Below are positions 30,684 through 34,546 of a stretch of 34,546 nucleotides of DNA, one piece after another; position 1 is the first letter of the stretch; the number at the start of each line of letters is the position of its first letter. The stretch lies in the NCBI GenBank assembly GCA_028824555.1, contig JAPPDJ010000171.1:1-34546 (forward strand), read 5' to 3'. Below the pieces are notes generated by a model. That model was given only the letters and a program-made list of their open reading frames with translations. It was not told the DNA's origin and ran no database searches. Position numbers and translations under genes: made by a program. The stretch comes from Gammaproteobacteria bacterium (GTDB taxonomy: Bacteria > Pseudomonadota > Gammaproteobacteria > Pseudomonadales > Azotimanducaceae).

Positions 30684-30752
30684 ATGAAGACAACGAAAAT
30701 CGTCTACTGGGAGCACGACGGCATGTGGCTCCCCCCCGCAAGGGGGGAGTGA
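30684..30752 (+). pseudogene. Truncated HicB-family antitoxin start
   Basis: After a strong GAGGAAGG ribosome site, ATG 30684 opens MKTTKIVYWEHDGMWL, which matches the N-terminus of HicB-family antitoxins of the MK-x-x-x-IYWQ-x-x-D-x-W type. At 30731 the sequence changes to CCCCCCCGCAAGGGGGG-like repeat DNA and a TGA follows (30750-30752), so only 22 codons remain. No hicA toxin gene is seen within the window near it. The recognition of the family is from memory; the short match leaves moderate doubt. Confidence 0.5.
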
Positions 30753-30853
30753 CAGGAAGGCCCTCGAATCCCCAACAACGGTGGTGGCGAGGGGGGCTTC
30801 TCGCAGGGGGGCTCGACTCCGGCGCAAGCGTCGTCTTTCACGGCGCAGGCTAG
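30731..30853. repeat. Repeat element ending at the carboxylesterase stop codon
   Basis: It begins with hairpin CCCCCCGCAAGGGGGG (30732-30747) immediately after the HicB-like fragment and ends in ACGGCGCAGGCTAG (30840-30853). Read on the minus strand from 30853, CTAGCCTGCGCCGTGAAAG resembles the left end of the element at 21014 (CTAGGAGCTTGCGCCGTAG). The esterase TAG stop is in the CTAG. Confidence 0.5.
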
Positions 30854-32313
30854 CGGCTGCCGGCCCAAGCCTCACGTTCCTCCGCGTCCGGGTCCGCGAC
30901 CACGCCGGACGCCTCGTCGAACACCATCGTCTCGCGGCTGCCCAAGGAGTAGTGCGGGAAGCCGGGATCGCCAGTCCTGACGAAGCGCGTCCATGCGCCG
31001 TGGACGGCGTCGGCCACGTGCTGTGGAGACGGGCCGTCGCCGATGAACACGTCCACGCCCGGTTGGTGCAGGTTGTCGAACGCGAACGGGATCTCCAGGG
31101 CATGCGTGGCGCCCAAGCGCTCGTTGCGCGAACGCCAGTTGAACTGATAAAGCCAAGTCTTGCCGCCTTCCGCTCGCGCCTCCGCGAGGCGGATGGCGGG
31201 CATGCGGAACATGTGGTCGGTTGTCAACGCGATCATCAGTTGTTCCACCGAGGCTTCCGGGCGCGTGTGGCGATAGGTGTCGATGAGATCAAGCCCGCCA
31301 AAGCCCTCCGCGGTGCGGGCAAGCCGCGCTTCGTCCACCTTCCCGTAACCCCACAGCGTGGTTTCGTCGCGGTTGGAGCCAGCGAGAAGGGCGACATCGG
31401 CGTGGAGGCCACCCGAGATCGCATCAAGCGGCGGCTGCGGCAGCACCTCGTTGCCCACCACCGGATAGAACGCCGAAACCGGCACGCCCAGTTCCCCGGC
31501 AAGCCCGGGCCCGCCTTCGAGCGCCCCGGCAACCTCCGTCTGGGCGGCGAGGATGGCATCAACGCTGGCCGCTTCGACGCCGATGACGTCGTCCGCGCCC
31601 AACGCATCGAGAAACCGATCCGCAACCAACGTGCCAGCCTCAGTGGGCAAGACATGGTGCGCCGCGCCGCTCTGCGCGATCACCCCGCGAAAGAGCCCAG
31701 CGGCCCGCGGCGAGCCCAGCAGTGTCGCAACGCTGAACCCGCCCGCCGATTCGCCAGCAATGGTCACCTTGCTCGGATCCCCGCCGAAACCCGCGATGTT
31801 GTCCCGCACCCACTCCAAGGCCGTAATCTGATCGAGCAAGCCATTGACCCCAGAGGTCGCGAACTCCTCGCCAAAGCGCGACAGATCGGTGAATCCCAAC
31901 GCGCCGAGCCGATAGTTGATCGTCACCGCGACGATGTCGCCATTGGCGGCAAAGCGGGCGCCGTTGTACCAAGGCACCGCGCCCTGCCCGTTGCGATACC
32001 CGCCGCCGTGAATCCACACCAAGACCGGCCTCGCGCCATCATCAAGCGCTGGCGTCTGGATGTTGAGCGTCAGACAATCCTCGTCCCACCGAACCGGCGC
32101 GGGATCGGTCATCCCCCCACTCGAAATCTGCGGCGCCGCCGGCCCAAACTTCCGCGCATCCCGCACATCCGCCCAGCCCTCATGTGCTTCAGCGGCGCGA
32201 AACCGACGCGATCCTGTCGGCGGCGCCGCATACGGCACCCCGGCGAACAGCAGCACGCCATCGCGTTCCCTGCCCTGGACCCGTCCCGAACTCGTTTGTG
32301 CAACAACTGCCAC
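30850..32313 (-). CDS. Type-B carboxylesterase (alpha/beta-hydrolase)
   Basis: A 487-aa esterase: FAGVPYAAPPTGSRRF, EDCLTLNIQTP, the oxyanion-hole HGGGY, GESAGG with the nucleophile Ser (residue 189 from this start), a Glu/Asp in the SNRDETTLW region, and the general-base His in THALEIPFAF. The start is GTG 32313 with GGAGGGG 4-6 nt upstream, fitting the family N-terminus VAQTSSGRVQG. ATG 32349 or TTG 32385 would add residues without family match. It hydrolyses carboxylic esters; the natural substrate is unknown. No signal peptide is seen from this start. Divergent from the enolase-superfamily gene (135 bp between). Confidence 0.88.
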   Translation of the reverse strand: MAVVAQTSSGRVQGRERDGVLLFAGVPYAAPPTGSRRFRAAEAHEGWADVRDARKFGPAAPQISSGGMTDPAPVRWDEDCLTLNIQTPALDDGARPVLVWIHGGGYRNGQGAVPWYNGARFAANGDIVAVTINYRLGALGFTDLSRFGEEFATSGVNGLLDQITALEWVRDNIAGFGGDPSKVTIAGESAGGFSVATLLGSPRAAGLFRGVIAQSGAAHHVLPTEAGTLVADRFLDALGADDVIGVEAASVDAILAAQTEVAGALEGGPGLAGELGVPVSAFYPVVGNEVLPQPPLDAISGGLHADVALLAGSNRDETTLWGYGKVDEARLARTAEGFGGLDLIDTYRHTRPEASVEQLMIALTTDHMFRMPAIRLAEARAEGGKTWLYQFNWRSRNERLGATHALEIPFAFDNLHQPGVDVFIGDGPSPQHVADAVHGAWTRFVRTGDPGFPHYSLGSRETMVFDEASGVVADPDAEEREAWAGSR

Positions 32314-32448
32314 TGGCCCCCTCCATGCGTCATCCCGGTTTGCAACCATTATCGCAAGTTGCTCGCTTCGGACGGCTCGCTCCAAGTCCCCGCCGCTATC
32401 GCAGCGTGGCTGCTATGGTGGGAAGTCGCATAGTTGGGACGCGCCCGC

Positions 32449-33630
32449 ATGAAGATCGTCGCCCTCAAGACCTGGATTGTCGGGACGCCGCCGCCGTATC
32501 GGGGTGGGCGGAATTGGGTGTTTCTGAAGCTCGTGACCGACAACGGCATCGAGGGGATTGGGGAGGTGTACAAGGCGCCGTTTCACCCGCGCACGGTAGT
32601 GCGGTTGATCGAGGATGTGTTCGAGACGTATGTGGAGGGGAGCGATCCGTTTGGCATCGAGCGGCTTTGGCGGGCGGTGTACTACGGCGAGGGGTATGAG
32701 GGGCATGACCACCATCAGCACCCTGACCACACCGTCGCCGGCATCCTGAGCGCGGTGGAGATGGCGTGCTGGGACATCGTCGGCAAGGCGCTCGAACAGC
32801 CGGTGTACAACCTCCTTGGGGGCAAGTACCACGAGCGGCTGCGTTCCTATACGTACCTGTACCCCGCAGCCGGCGAGCGAACGTCGCCGCACACCGATCC
32901 GGACGCCGCCGGCGAGCGCGCCGCGGCCTATGTCGAGCAGGGGTTCACTGCGGTGAAGTTCGATCCGCTCATCGACGTGATGGGCTTCGAAGACCCTCGC
33001 GAGCCGCCGCTGGATCGGCTCGACAATGCCGAGGCGGTGGTGAAGAGCGTGCGCGAGGCCGTGGGTGGGCGCTGCGACATCCTGATCGGCACGCATGGGC
33101 AATCCACCACGTCGGGCACCATTCGCTTCGCCAAGCGCGTCGAGCGCTACGATCCGCTCTGGTTCGAGGAGCCGGTGCCGCCGGAGAACCGCGACGAGAT
33201 GGCGCGCGTGGCGCGGGCCACCAGCATTCCGGTGGCGACCGGCGAGCGGCTGGCGACCAAGCACGAGTTCCGCGAGCTGCTCGAGAAACAGGCGGCGGCG
33301 ATCTTGCAGATGGCTTTGGGCCGCGTGGGCGGCATCCTGGAGGCGAAGAAGATCGCCGGCATGGCAGAGGCGTACTACGCGCAGATTGCGCCGCACCTCT
33401 ATTGCGGCCCCATCGAGGCCGCCGCCAACATTCAGGTGGACACATGCAGCCCGAACTTCCTCGTGCAGGAGAGCATCGAGCGCTTCGACGGCTTCCACGC
33501 CGAGATTCTCAAGAAGCCCATTCAGTGGGAGGACGGCTACATCATTCCGCCCACCGAGCCGGGGCTCGGCGTGGAACTCGACGAGGAAGTGGCTGACGCG
33601 CACCCGTTCCGGGAGCGGCGGCAGCGATAG
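32449..33630 (+). CDS. Mandelate racemase/galactonate dehydratase-type enolase-superfamily enzyme
   Basis: A 393-aa member of the enolase superfamily. The N-terminal capping domain is followed by a TIM barrel with the catalytic Lys candidate in FTAVKFDPLID, the GTHGQ segment, metal ligand FEEPVPPE, and TGERLATKHEF. These enzymes abstract the alpha proton of a carboxylate, typically in sugar-acid dehydration. At the position of the first metal-binding Asp (VDxHG in GalD-type enzymes) this protein reads IGTHGQ; I recall this from a related uncharacterised subfamily. ATG 32449; weak ribosome site. It is followed by the methyltransferase gene after 29 bp; likely co-transcribed. Confidence 0.85.
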   Translation: MKIVALKTWIVGTPPPYRGGRNWVFLKLVTDNGIEGIGEVYKAPFHPRTVVRLIEDVFETYVEGSDPFGIERLWRAVYYGEGYEGHDHHQHPDHTVAGILSAVEMACWDIVGKALEQPVYNLLGGKYHERLRSYTYLYPAAGERTSPHTDPDAAGERAAAYVEQGFTAVKFDPLIDVMGFEDPREPPLDRLDNAEAVVKSVREAVGGRCDILIGTHGQSTTSGTIRFAKRVERYDPLWFEEPVPPENRDEMARVARATSIPVATGERLATKHEFRELLEKQAAAILQMALGRVGGILEAKKIAGMAEAYYAQIAPHLYCGPIEAAANIQVDTCSPNFLVQESIERFDGFHAEILKKPIQWEDGYIIPPTEPGLGVELDEEVADAHPFRERRQR

Positions 33631-33659
33631 CGCCGAGCCCTGCCGAGGAAACAAGCGTC

Positions 33660-34313
33660 ATGCCCAAGCTTGAAGCCCTGCCGGAGCCGAACATTCGGCA
33701 GGCCTATGGCATCTTCCTGCTGACCTCAAAGCATCGGTTCATTCGCCGGCTGCGGCGCGTGTACAAGCCTTCGGTGCATGGCAACAAGGCATGGCGGGCC
33801 AGCTACCTGCTGATGGACTACCTGTTGCATCACCCGCCCGGACAAGGCGCAAGGGTGATGGAACTCGGCTGCGGCTGGGGGCCGGCGGCGGTGTTCTGCG
33901 CCCAACGCTTCGGCGCCGAAGTGACAGGGGTGGACATTGACGAGGATGTGTTTCCGTTCCTGGAGATCACGGCGTCCCTGAACGGCGTGGAAGTTGCGCC
34001 CCTCAAGGCGGACTTCAACAAGCTCCCCGCCGAACGGCTGGGCGAGGAACAGATGCTCATCGGCGCCGACATCTGCTTTTGGGACCGGATGGTTAAGCCG
34101 ATGGCGGCTTTGGTGTCCCGGGCGATGGAAGGAGGCACCGAAAGGGTCGTGATCGCGGATCCGGGGCGCCCCACCTTCTATGAACTGTCCCAGCGCTGCG
34201 CCCGCGCCGGCAAGCATCTCGGCTGGAGCGTCAACCTCACAAGCTGGTACGCCACCGAACCCGCCCACGGCACCGGTGAAGTCCTCGACGTTCGCCAACC
34301 CGGCGCAAGCTGA
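33660..34313 (+). CDS. Class I SAM-dependent methyltransferase
   Basis: A 217-aa protein with the SAM-binding motif VMELGCGWGPAAVFCAQRFG, followed by VTGVDIDEDVFPFLEITASLNG and a second-acidic-loop LKADFN. Further motifs (GADICFWDRMV, ERVVIADPGRPTFYEL) resemble lysine/protein methyltransferase-like proteins (METTL21/ETFB type) but no target is predictable. GAGGAAA lies 10 nt before ATG 33660. It ends 2 bp before a CTAG-bounded palindromic element. Confidence 0.85.
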   Translation: MPKLEALPEPNIRQAYGIFLLTSKHRFIRRLRRVYKPSVHGNKAWRASYLLMDYLLHHPPGQGARVMELGCGWGPAAVFCAQRFGAEVTGVDIDEDVFPFLEITASLNGVEVAPLKADFNKLPAERLGEEQMLIGADICFWDRMVKPMAALVSRAMEGGTERVVIADPGRPTFYELSQRCARAGKHLGWSVNLTSWYATEPAHGTGEVLDVRQPGAS

Positions 34314-34315
34314 TC

Positions 34316-34502
34316 CTAGCGCGTGAACAAGGCGGGCCTTTGGAGGGAAGGCATTCTGCCTTCCCTGCGCGCCTCTGGCGCGCTGACCGAGCGAATCGCA
34401 ACAGTTAAGCGCCTATCGGCGCTAGGGGCGCGCCCTTCGGGCGCGTTTGCAGAATGCCTTCCCTCCAAAGGCCCGCCCATCACAAGTCCGACAGGCTCCT
34501 AG
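34316..34502. repeat. CTAG-bounded palindromic element, 187 bp
   Basis: Left end CTAGCGCGTGAACAAGGCGG; right end CAAGTCCGACAGGCTCCTAG (34483-34502). The ends form a long terminal inverted repeat: GGCGGGCCTTTGGAGGGAAG and its continuation GGCATTCTGC match the reverse complement of the right side. Inner hairpins: GCGCGCC-TCT-GGCGCGC, CGCCTATCGGCG and GGGCGCGCCCTTCGGGCGCG-like. It is a full-length relative of 22342-22500. Confidence 0.8.
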
Positions 34503-34546
34503 CCCGGATTATTCATGAATGCCCTACTGCGGACGACGATCCACTC

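Overview
The window looks like chromosomal DNA of a GC-rich gammaproteobacterium, probably marine and possibly host-associated. The class call rests on dapA followed directly by bamC, the BAM-complex lipoprotein found in Gammaproteobacteria, and on a gammaproteobacterial-type TrpE. The host-associated idea is inference. It rests on two giant exported proteins built from FN3, SRCR, cadherin-like and leucine-rich repeats, which are common among sponge and other invertebrate symbionts, together with a PhyH dioxygenase, an enolase-superfamily enzyme and a carboxylesterase.

Layout. 1-4100: a glutamine-synthetase-family enzyme (-), an array of about 88-bp tandem repeats, a cysteine-less CnoX-type thioredoxin/TPR protein (-) and an Anbu proteasome-like peptidase (-). 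4138-6752: a phosphopantetheinyl transferase, an SDR oxidoreductase and a PhyH dioxygenase (all +). 6837-7434: a YefM/YoeB-type toxin-antitoxin pair (-) with an inverted-repeat operator. 7465-8816: a ComB-type phosphatase and a dual-specificity-like tyrosine phosphatase (-). 8999-19043: two tandem paralogous giant exported proteins of about 1751 and 1464 aa (-), plus a possible small upstream ORF. 19461-20648: a LuxR-type regulator (+). 20883-20973: tRNA-Ser(CGA). 21140-22260: zur and a MerC-type transporter gene with a Zur-box-like site. 22504-24491: bamC and dapA (-). 24715-30599: trpE, a voltage-gated cation channel with an Asp-rich filter, and a large propeller-amidohydrolase (+). 30684-30752: a truncated HicB-like antitoxin start. 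30850-34313: a carboxylesterase (-), an enolase-superfamily enzyme and a methyltransferase (+).

The most distinctive system is the 8999-20648 locus. A LuxR regulator and both giant-protein units each have a 20-bp box upstream, in the same orientation relative to the gene. The boxes centre on a CCCCAAT(A/G)TTGGGG palindrome: two copies match at 19/20 positions and a third matches at 15/20. This suggests a self-contained, regulator-controlled surface-display island. The two giants share a C-terminal half (FN3 repeats, SRCR, Ig-like, nine 22-residue LRRs) and differ at the N-terminus: cadherin-like and anchor-type modules in one, an FGE-fold domain without catalytic cysteines plus CARDB in the other.

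A second theme is a family of short palindromic elements, several bounded by CTAG, lying at the 3' ends of genes (near 235, 5720, 21014, 22342, 30850 and 34316) with a relative at 27085-27300. In two cases (GS and the carboxylesterase) the gene's TAG stop codon is part of the CTAG terminus. Codon starts are often GTG or TTG, and several starts were chosen from Shine-Dalgarno position, overlap with the previous gene, or family alignment.
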